The position numbers were made by a program, and so were the translations under genes. Shown here piece by piece: positions 1 through 8,249 of a stretch of DNA of 64,000 nt. Under the pieces are notes generated by a model. The model was not told the origin of the DNA, searched no databases, and saw only the letters and a program-made list of their open reading frames with translations. Within the stretch, counting starts at the first letter, position 1; the number at the start of each line of letters is the position of its first letter. Origin of the DNA: Bacteroidales bacterium (lineage in GTDB: Bacteria > Bacteroidota > Bacteroidia > Bacteroidales > Tenuifilaceae); the NCBI GenBank assembly GCA_016931855.1, contig JAFGDZ010000068.1, positions 62,001-126,000 on the forward strand, in the 5' to 3' direction.

Positions 1-1
1 T

Positions 2-1384
2 AAAGTTGGCTTTTTTGCCGGTTCTCACGGAATCCCATCGGCAAACAAGCTACTCCCCGATGGCAACACCAGAAATATTGGGCTACCGTACCAAGAGGTA
101 AACCACTTAAAGCTATCGGTTAACGGTAACTTTTTTAGCCAAATAGGGAAAGTTGCTGTTGATATTGGTTACCAAAACAACCATCGCCAGGAGCACTCGC
201 TGTTTCACACTCATTACCCAACCCAAGAGCCTCCCAAAACAAGCCCAAACCTAGAGCTACTCTTCAGGCTGCAAACCCTATCGGCTAACATTGCTGTAAC
301 CCGTAAAATTAGTAGCGCAAGGGTAAGCTATGGGCTAAGCGGGTTATCGCAAACAAATGGCATAGGAGGCTACACGTTTTTGCTCCCCAAGTACGAAAAA
401 ACAGGACTAGGCGCTTTTGCTGTAGCCACAAAAAGCATCAACAGTAAGGTTAGCCTAAACGCAGGAATTAGGTACGATATTGGCTCAATATCAATAAAAG
501 AGTACGTATCGCCATACAATGGAACCACACGCGCCCCCAAGTTTACGGGCATGTACCACGACATAAGTTGGGGTGCTGGAATAACCTATGCTCCCACATC
601 AACTTTTAGCCTAAAAGGGAATATCGGGAAAAGTTTCAGAATGCCTAGTGCCAATGAGCTTAGCGCAAACGGCATTCACCACGGCTCATTTAGGTTCGAG
701 GTTGGAAGCACAAGCATTACCTCGGAGTATGCTTACCAGGCCGATATTGGGATACAATTCACATCAACCCTATTTGAAATTGGAGCTAGCCCATTTGTAA
801 GCTACTTCCCCAACTTCATATTCCTAAACCCAACGGGAGGCTACACCCATCCGGATGGATCTGAAATTACCGAGGCCGATGCAGGACAGGTTTACCAATA
901 CACACAAAGTAAAGCGCTAAGGTACGGCGGAGAGGTAACCGCCAAAGTACAGATGGGCAAGAACCTACACCTGAAAGCAAACGGGGAGATGGTTTTTGCT
1001 ACCGATTTTACCTATCCCCTACCCTTTACACCACCAATCCAATCGCATGTTGAGCTGGAATTCTCAATACCCTACTACTGGAAAAAGCTGCATAGAATTA
1101 CAGTAAGCATTCAGAGCGATATTGTGGCACCACAAAACCGCAATAGCAGAAATGAGCTGGGTACATCGGGCTACGCTTTACTAGATATCCACACAAGCAC
1201 TATCATTATAACAAGACTTGCCCCCATTAGCGTATCCCTACAGATCCAGAACCTGCTAAACAAAAAGTACTGGAACCACATGAATTTTTATCGTAGCATT
1301 GAAATCCCCGAAGTTGGACGAAACATAGTTGTATCGGCATCGATACCCATCTCTAAAAAGTTTGAAAATGAAGCTAAGGAGTAG
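2..1384 (+). CDS. TonB-dependent receptor, C-terminal part (5' end outside window)
   Basis: The reading frame is open from base 2, so the gene begins upstream; about 460 residues of the C-terminal half are visible. They show alternating amphipathic strands typical of a 22-stranded outer-membrane barrel, a FRMPSANEL segment typical of TonB-dependent receptors, and a C-terminal region containing QNLLNKKYWNHMNFYR, which resembles the closing strands of siderophore and metal receptors. The protein would take up a substrate across the outer membrane using TonB energy. The plug domain and TonB box are not in the window. The two genes that follow on the same strand encode His-rich exported proteins, which suggests a metal or metal-complex substrate. 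That substrate is inferred from context; the receptor family is seen in the sequence. Confidence 0.88.
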   Translation, partial: KVGFFAGSHGIPSANKLLPDGNTRNIGLPYQEVNHLKLSVNGNFFSQIGKVAVDIGYQNNHRQEHSLFHTHYPTQEPPKTSPNLELLFRLQTLSANIAVTRKISSARVSYGLSGLSQTNGIGGYTFLLPKYEKTGLGAFAVATKSINSKVSLNAGIRYDIGSISIKEYVSPYNGTTRAPKFTGMYHDISWGAGITYAPTSTFSLKGNIGKSFRMPSANELSANGIHHGSFRFEVGSTSITSEYAYQADIGIQFTSTLFEIGASPFVSYFPNFIFLNPTGGYTHPDGSEITEADAGQVYQYTQSKALRYGGEVTAKVQMGKNLHLKANGEMVFATDFTYPLPFTPPIQSHVELEFSIPYYWKKLHRITVSIQSDIVAPQNRNSRNELGTSGYALLDIHTSTIIITRLAPISVSLQIQNLLNKKYWNHMNFYRSIEIPEVGRNIVVSASIPISKKFENEAKE

Positions 1385-1703
1385 AATAAGCACAACCCTA
1401 CAAACGCTTAGCTTTATAGCACTTTTTAGTATGCCTAACATATACACGGGCATACATAAGCTAACGGCACACCATGAGCATTTCCACTGCAACGCAAGAA
1501 ACGAGAAGCATATCCACAAAGAGCATAAGGACTGCCCTATTTGCTCCTACTCGGTTCCTGCAATTGAAGCAACTGTCAACCCGGAAACCATAGCAGCAGC
1601 ACAACCAAAACCTACCATAAACGAGTCTCCCAAAAGTTCTTTTTATAATCGATTCAACTTTCAAAACATCCAGTTAAGAGCCCCACCAACGCGCACATCA
1701 TAA
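1368..1703 (+). CDS. small exported His/Cys-rich protein, probable metal binding
   Basis: About 111 residues from the ATG at 1368, which overlaps the end of the receptor gene by 17 bases and so suggests translational coupling. An earlier in-frame ATG at 1329 lies deeper in the receptor gene and would spoil the signal sequence. A hydrophobic segment near residues 8-24 looks like a signal or anchor. Residues of about 33-60 form a dense His/Cys cluster (HHEHFHC, then HIHKEHKDC and CPIC). The rest is Pro/Thr/Asn-rich and probably disordered. The layout recalls the small DUF2946-type proteins found next to copper-related TonB receptors in other phyla, but I cannot confirm homology. A periplasmic metal-binding or metal-sensing role is inferred. 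Confidence 0.7.
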   Translation: MKLRSRISTTLQTLSFIALFSMPNIYTGIHKLTAHHEHFHCNARNEKHIHKEHKDCPICSYSVPAIEATVNPETIAAAQPKPTINESPKSSFYNRFNFQNIQLRAPPTRTS

Positions 1704-1749
1704 CACAACATTAAACAGAACAAAAAAACTTAGACAAAATACATTTACA

Positions 1750-2211
1750 ATGATAAAGAGATTTGCAATACTAACAGTGGCGCTATTTGCCACAGCCCTA
1801 TTCTCTGCCTGCGAAAAGGATGGAGACACACAAAAGCCAACAATTACCATAATTGAACCAACCAGCGGAACTGCGCTTATTGCTGGAGACGAGATCCATT
1901 TTGAGGCGGATTTTAGCGACAATCAAGAACTAAAATCCTACAAAATAGATATTCATAGCGCAGAAGACGGACACACGCATACAAAGTCTATAGCAGCAGA
2001 AGATCATGCCTCATGGGCACTGCAAAAAAGCTGGAGCTTTGAAGCGGGGCAGAAAAATGCGCACATCCATCATCACGAAATTGTAATACCAACAACAATT
2101 GATGGCGTTGCCATAGAAACAGGCAGGTACCACTTGCTTGTTTACTGTACCGATAAGGATGGTAACGAGAGCTGGAAGGCAGTAAGCATTACCATAGCAA
2201 TGCCTAAATAG
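1750..2211 (+). CDS. DUF4625-like lipoprotein
   Basis: 153 residues with a lipoprotein signal: a charged start, a hydrophobic stretch and a lipobox-like LFSAC with Cys near residue 20. The mature part is one Ig-like beta-sandwich (KPTITIIEPTSGT, then a FSDNQELKSYKIDIH strand pair) of the DUF4625 type as I remember it. Histidines recur in two loops (GHTHTK and AHIHHHEIV), consistent with surface metal binding. It follows the TonB receptor and the His-rich small protein on the same strand, with a strong terminator just after its stop, so the three probably form the end of one operon. It may be a surface lipoprotein that presents metal to the receptor; that role is inferred. Confidence 0.78.
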   Translation: MIKRFAILTVALFATALFSACEKDGDTQKPTITIIEPTSGTALIAGDEIHFEADFSDNQELKSYKIDIHSAEDGHTHTKSIAAEDHASWALQKSWSFEAGQKNAHIHHHEIVIPTTIDGVAIETGRYHLLVYCTDKDGNESWKAVSITIAMPK

Positions 2212-2248
2212 AAAAAATGGCGGAAGCAAATTGCTTCCGCCATTTTTT
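2212..2248. terminator. bidirectional intrinsic terminator
   Basis: A near-perfect inverted repeat with arms of up to 18 bases (core ATGGCGGAAGCAA / TTGCTTCCGCCAT) flanked by an A-run and a T-run. It sits between the convergent DUF4625 gene and korB and would stop transcription on both strands. Confidence 0.88.
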
Positions 2249-2266
2249 ATATACACAAGGGTTCTA

Positions 2267-3292
2267 CTACTTAATATCGTAAGTTTCGCCGCTGTTAAGA
2301 AGATCATCAACACAGGTAATTTTAGCATGACGCTGCACTTCAAGAACCTGATCGCGAACATTATCGTCGTAAGTTGAGTCCTTAACGTTACGAATAACAC
2401 CAAGAGCAACAGGGTAGTTAGGATACTCCATGTTAACAAGCATCATGTGTACACCAGGATTTGGCTCATAAGCATCGTGGGTTAGCACATCGTCAAGAGT
2501 ATATCCATCCTGACCAATAGTAACTACCTTAAGACCCAGTCCGTTAAGCACAAGCCCTTTATCGCTATTCTTTCCAAACACCATTTTCTGTCCGTGGCGA
2601 AGAACGATTACCCTTTCGTCGCGGAACTCTTTATCGGTGATATTAGAGTGGGTACGGTCGTTAAAAATAACGCAGTTCTGAAGAATTTCCACAACCGAGG
2701 TACCATCGTGCTTAGCGGCCTCTACCATAATCTCCGAGGTAAGTTTAACCTCAACGTCTATGGTCCGGGCAAAGAATTTTCCTTGCGCACCAATAACCAG
2801 TTCACCTGGGCGGAAAGGGTGTTCTACTGTTCCGAAAGGAGAGGTTTTGGTAACCGAACCTAGCTTTGTGGTTGGGCTATACTGACCTTTAGTTAAGCCA
2901 TAAATCTCGTTATTGAACAGCAACATGTTGATGTCGATGTTACGACGAACGGCATGAATAAAGTGGTTACCACCAATGGCAAGAGAGTCGCCATCGCCAG
3001 ATATTTGCCAAACGCTAAGCTTTGGGTTTGCAACTTTAACACCAGTAGCAATTGCCGCTGCACGACCGTGGATTCCGTGAAAGCCGTATGTATTTACATA
3101 GTATGGAAAACGGCTAGAGCAGCCAATACCCGAAACAAAAACGTAGCGCTCACGAGCATAGTCAAGAACCTCAGACACATCGGGAAGAGCCTTTTGAACA
3201 GCACTAAGTACAGCATGGTCGCCACAACCAGGACACCATCTAACCTCTTGATCGCTCTTAAAATCCTGAGCAGTATAGTTATATTTTGCCAT
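2267..3292 (-). CDS. korB: 2-oxoglutarate:ferredoxin oxidoreductase, beta subunit
   Basis: 341 residues, the usual length for the TPP-binding beta subunit. The N-terminal CPGCG at about residues 20-24 and the TPP/Mg site GDGD at about 99-102 followed by NNEIYGLTKGQ from about 127 are characteristic. With korA just upstream (2-base gap), it catalyses reversible CoA-dependent oxidation of a 2-oxoacid, with electrons passed to ferredoxin, in the cytoplasm. The specificity call rests on resemblance to the two-subunit KorAB group common in Bacteroidota; pyruvate or branched-chain 2-oxoacid use cannot be ruled out. No separate ferredoxin-like delta subunit is encoded nearby. Confidence 0.93.
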   Translation of the reverse strand: MAKYNYTAQDFKSDQEVRWCPGCGDHAVLSAVQKALPDVSEVLDYARERYVFVSGIGCSSRFPYYVNTYGFHGIHGRAAAIATGVKVANPKLSVWQISGDGDSLAIGGNHFIHAVRRNIDINMLLFNNEIYGLTKGQYSPTTKLGSVTKTSPFGTVEHPFRPGELVIGAQGKFFARTIDVEVKLTSEIMVEAAKHDGTSVVEILQNCVIFNDRTHSNITDKEFRDERVIVLRHGQKMVFGKNSDKGLVLNGLGLKVVTIGQDGYTLDDVLTHDAYEPNPGVHMMLVNMEYPNYPVALGVIRNVKDSTYDDNVRDQVLEVQRHAKITCVDDLLNSGETYDIK

Positions 3293-3294
3293 AA

Positions 3295-5145
3295 TTATTT
3301 ACCTCCCAAAATTTGGTTAAACTTGTCCTTCAGTTCAATAATGGTGAATGGAAGACCTTGATATTTATTAAACTGCAGATAGTTAAACTGCTGATGCTCC
3401 ATGCGTAGGTGATTTGCCAATTGGCCAAGATTAAGCTCACATACAACAATTTTCTTGAAACGTTTAAACACATCAACAATATTGCGAGGAAGCGGATTGA
3501 TATAAGATATATGGCAAAGCGATACATCCTTACCCTCTGCGCGCATTTCCTGAACTGCGGTTAGCAAGTGGCCATAGGTTCCACCCCAACCAACAACAAG
3601 GAGTTCGCCCTCTTGAGCGCCAAAAACTTCCTGCTCTGGAAGGTACTCGGCAACCTTTGCAACCTTTGCAGCACGAATATCAACCATTTTTTCGTGGTTA
3701 ATAGGGTCGTGAGAAACAGTTCCTTTAAGGAAATCCTTCTCCAAACCACCCACGCGATGCTCTAAGCCCTTAGTACCAGGGAAAGCCCACCCGCGAGCAA
3801 GTTTCTCGTTACGGGCATAGGTCATGTAATTAGTAGTTCCTTCTGGCACAACAGGAGCCTTAATTGCAGGGTACTGGCTCATGCTTGGGATTAACCAAGG
3901 CTCGGTTCCGTTGGCAATAAAACCATCGGTTAGTAGAATAACTGGGGTCATGTGCTCAAGGGCAATTTTACTTGCCATAAAAGCGGCATCAAAGCAGTTG
4001 CTTGGAGTGTTAGCAGAGATAACCACTAGTGGGCACTCTCCATTCCTACCCCAAAGAGCCTGCATTAGGTCAGACTGCTCAGTTTTTGTAGGCAAACCAG
4101 TAGATGGGCCGCCACGCTGAACATCAACAATAACCAAAGGCAGCTCGGTCATTACAGCAAGTCCAATGGCCTCACTTTTAAGAGAAAGACCAGGGCCAGA
4201 GGTGCTAGTTACCGCAAAGTTACCAGCATAAGCAGCACCAATAGAGGTACAAATACCAGCAATTTCATCCTCAGCCTGAAGCGTTTTTACGCCCAGATCC
4301 TTACGTTTTGCCAGCTCAACTAAAATCTCAGTAGCTGGAGTAATAGGGTATGAGCCGCAAAACAGAGGAAGGTTAGCCTTCTCCGAAGCAGCAATAAAGC
4401 CCCAAGCGGTAGCCGTGTTACCGTTAACGTTACGGTATTTCCCTTTAGGAATGCTAGTTGCGGCAGGAACTTTATAAGTATTGGCAATAGCCTGAATGTT
4501 TGAAGCATAGTTATACCCATCCTTCAAAACCTTCTTGTTAGCATCAATAACACGAGGTTTTGATTTGAACTTCACCTCAAAGTAATGCTCTGTAAAGTTT
4601 AAAGGCCTATCAAACATAAAGTAAACCATACCTAGCGCAAACATGTTCTTGCTACGTACAATACTCTTGTTATCAAGATCGGTATCCTTAAGGCTCTCTT
4701 TGGTTAAACTTGTGATAGGAGCGTAAACAACCTTATAGTCCTCAAGTTTCAACTCAGTAATAGGATCGTCTGTTTTGAAACCTGCGCGTTGCAACCCCTT
4801 TTCGTTAAAGGTATCGCTATCGGCTACAATGGTTCCACCAGCCTTAACCCACTTAAAGTTAGCGCGAAGCGCTGCAGGATTCATAGCAACAAGAACGTCG
4901 CAATAGTCACCTGGGGTGTTTACTTTTTTGTTCCCAATATGAACCTGAAAACCCGATACACCACCTATTGTACCCTGTGGAGCACGAATTTCCGAAGGAT
5001 AGTCGGGGAATGTGCTAACCCCATTGCCAAATAAGGCTGACGCATCAGAAAATAGCGTTCCGGTTAGCTGCATACCATCACCCGAGTCTCCCGAAAACCG
5101 AATAACGACTTCGTCCAACTCAAGGACCGCTTTTTGTTTATCCAT
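3295..5145 (-). CDS. korA: 2-oxoglutarate:ferredoxin oxidoreductase, alpha subunit (gamma-alpha fusion)
   Basis: 616 residues. The first roughly 190 are the gamma domain (RFSGDSGDGMQLTG near residues 16-29, then a segment with PDYPSEIRAPQGT). The rest is the alpha domain with CGSYPITPATEI in the pyrimidine-binding region, a glycine-rich TSTSGPGLSLKSEA loop, and a C-terminal transketolase-like domain with VVGWGGTYGH. This fused form is standard for KorA of Bacteroidota. It pairs with KorB, two bases downstream, in one operon. In an anaerobe the enzyme would make succinyl-CoA from 2-oxoglutarate, or work in the reductive direction. A TAATTTTG element lies about 136 bases upstream of the ATG. 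Confidence 0.93.
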   Translation of the reverse strand: MDKQKAVLELDEVVIRFSGDSGDGMQLTGTLFSDASALFGNGVSTFPDYPSEIRAPQGTIGGVSGFQVHIGNKKVNTPGDYCDVLVAMNPAALRANFKWVKAGGTIVADSDTFNEKGLQRAGFKTDDPITELKLEDYKVVYAPITSLTKESLKDTDLDNKSIVRSKNMFALGMVYFMFDRPLNFTEHYFEVKFKSKPRVIDANKKVLKDGYNYASNIQAIANTYKVPAATSIPKGKYRNVNGNTATAWGFIAASEKANLPLFCGSYPITPATEILVELAKRKDLGVKTLQAEDEIAGICTSIGAAYAGNFAVTSTSGPGLSLKSEAIGLAVMTELPLVIVDVQRGGPSTGLPTKTEQSDLMQALWGRNGECPLVVISANTPSNCFDAAFMASKIALEHMTPVILLTDGFIANGTEPWLIPSMSQYPAIKAPVVPEGTTNYMTYARNEKLARGWAFPGTKGLEHRVGGLEKDFLKGTVSHDPINHEKMVDIRAAKVAKVAEYLPEQEVFGAQEGELLVVGWGGTYGHLLTAVQEMRAEGKDVSLCHISYINPLPRNIVDVFKRFKKIVVCELNLGQLANHLRMEHQQFNYLQFNKYQGLPFTIIELKDKFNQILGGK

Positions 5146-5280
5146 AACAGATACAGTTTAGTTTAAGCGCTGCGGGAACTTCCGAAAAACGTAAATGCAT
5201 ACAAAATACCAATGTATTCCATATGCATTATAATTGATTTTCAGTCATTTCAAATAAATATCCCGCCCAGAAATTTGATA

Positions 5281-5288
5281 CAAAATTA
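5281..5288 (-). promoter_or_regulatory. possible -7 element for korAB
   Basis: On the minus strand the octamer reads TAATTTTG, matching the Bacteroidota -7 form TAnnTTTG. No clear TTTG lies about 20 bases upstream. The call therefore rests on the octamer and its place in a 407-base AT-rich gap. Confidence 0.35.
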
Positions 5289-5366
5289 GTCTTTTTACTT
5301 AACAGAAAAGCCTTTTCGCCCTTTTTTCGAGCATATTTATTCATGATTAAAATCAGATTTAAAACG

Positions 5367-5397
5367 TTTGCGTAAACTGCTATCAATCTTGTATTTG
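5367..5397 (+). promoter_or_regulatory. Bacteroidota-type promoter upstream of the gamma-carbonic anhydrase gene
   Basis: TTTG at 5367-5370, a 19-base spacer, then TGTATTTG at 5390-5397, one mismatch from TAnnTTTG. A second, perfect -7 octamer TATCTTTG lies at 5473-5480, about 73 bases before the ATG, without a well-placed TTTG. Either could serve the gene at 5553. Confidence 0.45.
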
Positions 5398-5552
5398 CAA
5401 ACAGCTAGCTATCTACTGTTAGTAAATAAACAAAACAATCTTTGCAACATACAATAACTTAGGAAAAATGAATATCTTTGAGAGTTTGAGCTAAAAATAG
5501 TACAGATACTAAGCGAAACCAAAGGATAATAAAGGTACACCAAACACTAAGT

Positions 5553-6074
5553 ATGGCACTTATAAAATCGGTAAGGGGCTTTAGCCCGGAATTTGGAGAG
5601 GACTGCTACCTAGCAGAAACTGCGGTAATAATTGGCGACGTAATAGTTGGGAGTCAGTGCAGCATTTGGTTTGGAGCGGTTATTAGAGGCGATGTAAACT
5701 CAATTAGAATAGGCAACAGGGTAAATATACAGGATAATGCAGTACTTCATACGCTTTACCAAAAATCTACCATCGAAATTGGCGACGACGTATCAATTGG
5801 TCACAACGTAACAATACACGGAGCCTCTATAAAAAGCGGAGCATTAGTTGGCATGGGGGCTACTGTGCTTGATGGGGCTATTGTTGGCGAGGGGGCAATA
5901 ATTGCAGCAAACGCACTGGTATTGGCTAACACCATTGTAGAGCCAGGGAGTATTTACGCTGGGGTTCCTGCAAAATTTGTAAAAAAGGTTGATCCAGAAC
6001 AGGGAAAAGAGATCAACCAAAAAATCGCCCGTAACTACCTAATGTACAGCAGCTGGTTTAAGGAAGATGAGTAA
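5553..6074 (+). CDS. gamma-carbonic anhydrase family protein (left-handed beta-helix)
   Basis: 173 residues, the typical length of the YrdA/PaaY-like gamma-class family. Hexapeptide repeats (IVGSQCSIWF, VNIQDNAV, DVSIGHNVTIHGASI) build a left-handed beta-helix. The three zinc ligands of the family appear as His at about 66, 84 and 89, and the RGDVNSIRIG segment carries the conserved Arg and Asp. It may hydrate CO2 or serve as a metal-dependent trimer of unknown activity; many members are poorly active. Its 3' end overlaps the convergent murI gene by 17 bases. Confidence 0.88.
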   Translation: MALIKSVRGFSPEFGEDCYLAETAVIIGDVIVGSQCSIWFGAVIRGDVNSIRIGNRVNIQDNAVLHTLYQKSTIEIGDDVSIGHNVTIHGASIKSGALVGMGATVLDGAIVGEGAIIAANALVLANTIVEPGSIYAGVPAKFVKKVDPEQGKEINQKIARNYLMYSSWFKEDE

Positions 6075-6903
6075 AAGCGCTTAAATCTACATGTGCCTCA
6101 AATGTTGGCAAATCAAATAGTACATCATACTTCTGCTCTAGCACATAAACTAACGATTGTAGCACTGCCGTATCGCCGCTAGAGTAGAACGCAACAGAAG
6201 GCTCGTGGGATCTACTATTACACCCAGCAATACTCACCCCATTCAAAAGCCTTACCGCTTGCTTTGCAACAGCAGGTGAAGGGTCTACAATCTCAACGCT
6301 ACTAGGCAGTATTCGCCTTAAAGCGGGTATAAAAAATGGGTAATGAGTACACCCTAGCACTAACTCGTCAATACCTCTTACTAACATAGGATCAACATAT
6401 TTACGAAGAAGAGCATCTGCCTCATCAGACTCTGCCTTCCCCTGCTCTACAAGCTCAACCAACCCCTCTCCCACCTGATAGCAAACAGCAACCTCGGCAG
6501 CATAGCGTTTTGACGTTTCCTTATACAACCTCCCCTTAAATGTGCCCGCGGTAGCAAGTACGCCTATGCTGTTGGTTTTAGTACGAATGGCCGCTGGCTT
6601 TACTGCAGGCTCCATTCCCACAAACGGAACCCCGAAAGAAGCCCTTAAATGGTCTATAGCAGCAGCCGTAGCCGTATTGCATGCCACCACAATTAAATCG
6701 CAGCCCTTAGATAGTAAAAAGCGGGTAATACGAGTAGATAGGGCAACTATCTCGTCCTGCGGTTTATTCCCGTACGGGCAATTGGCCGAATCGGCAAAGT
6801 ACAGGTAAGAGCAGTGTGGCATAGCCTTAACCAGCTCTTTAAGTACAGTTAATCCGCCTGCACCTGAATCAAAAACCCCTATTTTAAAACTACGATCTAC
6901 CAT
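6058..6903 (-). CDS. murI: glutamate racemase
   Basis: About 281 residues from the ATG at 6903; an in-frame start at 6915 would add only four residues (MCFC) without conservation. It interconverts L- and D-glutamate for peptidoglycan. The motif FDSGAGGLTV (about 11-20) and the two catalytic cysteines, Cys75 in VACNTATA and Cys185 in GCTHYPF, are all present. It is the last gene of the envelope cluster, but a terminator at 7047-7075 separates it from ompH, so it may have its own promoter or depend on read-through. Its stop lies inside the convergent carbonic anhydrase gene. Confidence 0.94.
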   Translation of the reverse strand: MVDRSFKIGVFDSGAGGLTVLKELVKAMPHCSYLYFADSANCPYGNKPQDEIVALSTRITRFLLSKGCDLIVVACNTATAAAIDHLRASFGVPFVGMEPAVKPAAIRTKTNSIGVLATAGTFKGRLYKETSKRYAAEVAVCYQVGEGLVELVEQGKAESDEADALLRKYVDPMLVRGIDELVLGCTHYPFFIPALRRILPSSVEIVDPSPAVAKQAVRLLNGVSIAGCNSRSHEPSVAFYSSGDTAVLQSLVYVLEQKYDVLFDLPTFEAHVDLSAFTHLP

Positions 6904-7046
6904 ACAGAAGCACAACTTAACTATGAAAACCGATTACTAGAAACATCCTCACAATCAAAGAATTTCTCTGATACTCTCAAGAAAAGGAACCAAACAGAAA
7001 GCGGCAATTACCTATGGCATAGGTAGTGAATTTCATTGCTATATTC

Positions 7047-7075
7047 AAGAAAAGCCCAGCAGAATCTGCTGGGCC
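7047..7075 (-). terminator. intrinsic terminator after the bamA-ompH-ompH genes
   Basis: On the minus strand the hairpin GCCCAGCA / TGCTGGGC with a 5-base loop is followed by TTTTCTT. It lies about 22 bases beyond the stop of the second ompH gene and before murI. Confidence 0.8.
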
Positions 7076-7096
7076 TTCCGGTACTAAAAAGAATAT

Positions 7097-7618
7097 CTAC
7101 TTAGTAATTTTTAGCTCGGTTTTAACTAATGGTAAAATATCAACACTTTGCTCGGAGAAATACACAACCCCAGCAACGCTAATATCAAAAACGTAAAGGA
7201 ATCCATTATCCTTTGCTACCTTCTTAATTGCAGCATCGGCCTTTTCCATTAAAGGGCGCATTAGCTCACCTTGCACACGCTGATAATCTTGCTGTGCAGT
7301 AGCCTCAAACTCCTGAATACGCTGTTGCATATCGGTAAGTTCCTTTTCACGAGCCTCGCGAATGGCCTCGGTAAAGGTTGCACGCTTTTGCAAATAGGTT
7401 TGGTACTTATTATTAAGTTCTACTTGCAGTTGTTCAATTTGATCCGAAAGGTCTTTACCATAAGATTGAAGCTTTTTCTCTGCGCTATCGCGCTCTGGCA
7501 TAGCCATTAGAAGTTCCTGTCCGTTAATATGACCAAACTTTAGGGTAGTTTGAGCTTCTGCACTAAAGGCGCAAAAGAACAAGGTAATAGCCATTAGGCT
7601 TTTGATAATTCTGCTCAT
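7097..7618 (-). CDS. OmpH/Skp family periplasmic chaperone (second copy)
   Basis: 173 residues with a Sec signal peptide (MSRIIKSLMAITLFFCAFSAEA) and a long charged coiled coil at about residues 35-120, the tentacle arms of Skp. The N-terminal LKFGHINGQELLMAMPE strand and the C-terminal GFLYVFDISVAGVVYFSE strand form the trimer body. Skp holds unfolded outer-membrane proteins in the periplasm for BamA. It follows another OmpH gene and bamA on the same strand, as in other Bacteroidota. The tandem copies differ clearly in sequence, so their client ranges may differ. Confidence 0.9.
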   Translation of the reverse strand: MSRIIKSLMAITLFFCAFSAEAQTTLKFGHINGQELLMAMPERDSAEKKLQSYGKDLSDQIEQLQVELNNKYQTYLQKRATFTEAIREAREKELTDMQQRIQEFEATAQQDYQRVQGELMRPLMEKADAAIKKVAKDNGFLYVFDISVAGVVYFSEQSVDILPLVKTELKITK

Positions 7619-7666
7619 GTTATCTGTTGGTTTAATTTATACTCAAATTTACTAATTAGTCGTTCA

Positions 7667-8173
7667 CTAGTATCCCAATTTCTGTAGAACCTCGTCACTT
7701 TTATCGTAACGGGGGTTAGTATAGAGCATGTTGGGCGATGCTGCTGCATCAAATATTACAGCGTAGCCTCCCTCCTCGGCAATTTCCTTAACAATATTAA
7801 ACACCTGATCCTGAATTGGTTTAACCAACTCCTCGCGCTTTTTAAACAGAAGCCCCTCGCGCCCTAGGTACTTAACCTGCAAATCCTTCACCTCACGCTC
7901 ACGGGTAATAATTTCATCCTCACGTTTTTTGCGCATATCCTCGGTAAGGAGCACCTTCTCTGCCTGATAGTTATTGTACAGGGTCTCAATCTCGGCATAC
8001 CTATCCTCAATTTCCTTTTGATACTGTGCGCCAAGTTTATCTACTTGTTCCTGAGCGGCTTTATATGCTGGAATTTTCCCTAAAATATAGCCAGAGTCAA
8101 CAAAAGCAAACTTTTGTGCCATAGCACCAAATCCAAGCATGGCAAATACGAGTAGAGCAACAATTTTTTTCAT
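7667..8173 (-). CDS. OmpH/Skp family periplasmic chaperone (first copy)
   Basis: About 168 residues from the ATG at 8173, which starts a standard signal peptide (MKKIVALLVFAMLGFGAMAQ); an upstream in-frame start at 8215 would add 14 residues ahead of the signal and is unlikely. The mature protein begins KFAFVDSGYILGKIPAYKAAQ, a close match to the Skp start. A Glu/Lys-rich coiled coil follows at about 40-115, then the GGYAVIFDAAASPNMLYTN body strand. It lies 76 bases downstream of bamA and 48 bases before the second ompH gene, so all three are probably co-transcribed. Confidence 0.92.
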   Translation of the reverse strand: MKKIVALLVFAMLGFGAMAQKFAFVDSGYILGKIPAYKAAQEQVDKLGAQYQKEIEDRYAEIETLYNNYQAEKVLLTEDMRKKREDEIITREREVKDLQVKYLGREGLLFKKREELVKPIQDQVFNIVKEIAEEGGYAVIFDAAASPNMLYTNPRYDKSDEVLQKLGY

Positions 8174-8249
8174 TGTAATTATTTTCAAGTTCTTACTAAG
8201 GTTTAAAATCCTCACTCGGGAAACAAGAATCTTGCCAGTTTACACTAGG

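Larger units (their letters stand above)
5146..5552. other. divergent intergenic region between korA and the carbonic anhydrase gene
   Basis: A 407-base AT-rich gap with no credible ORF. It holds the candidate korAB -7 element at 5281-5288 and two candidate promoters for the rightward gene at 5367-5397 and 5473-5480. I see no riboswitch-like or tRNA-like structure in it. Confidence 0.6.
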
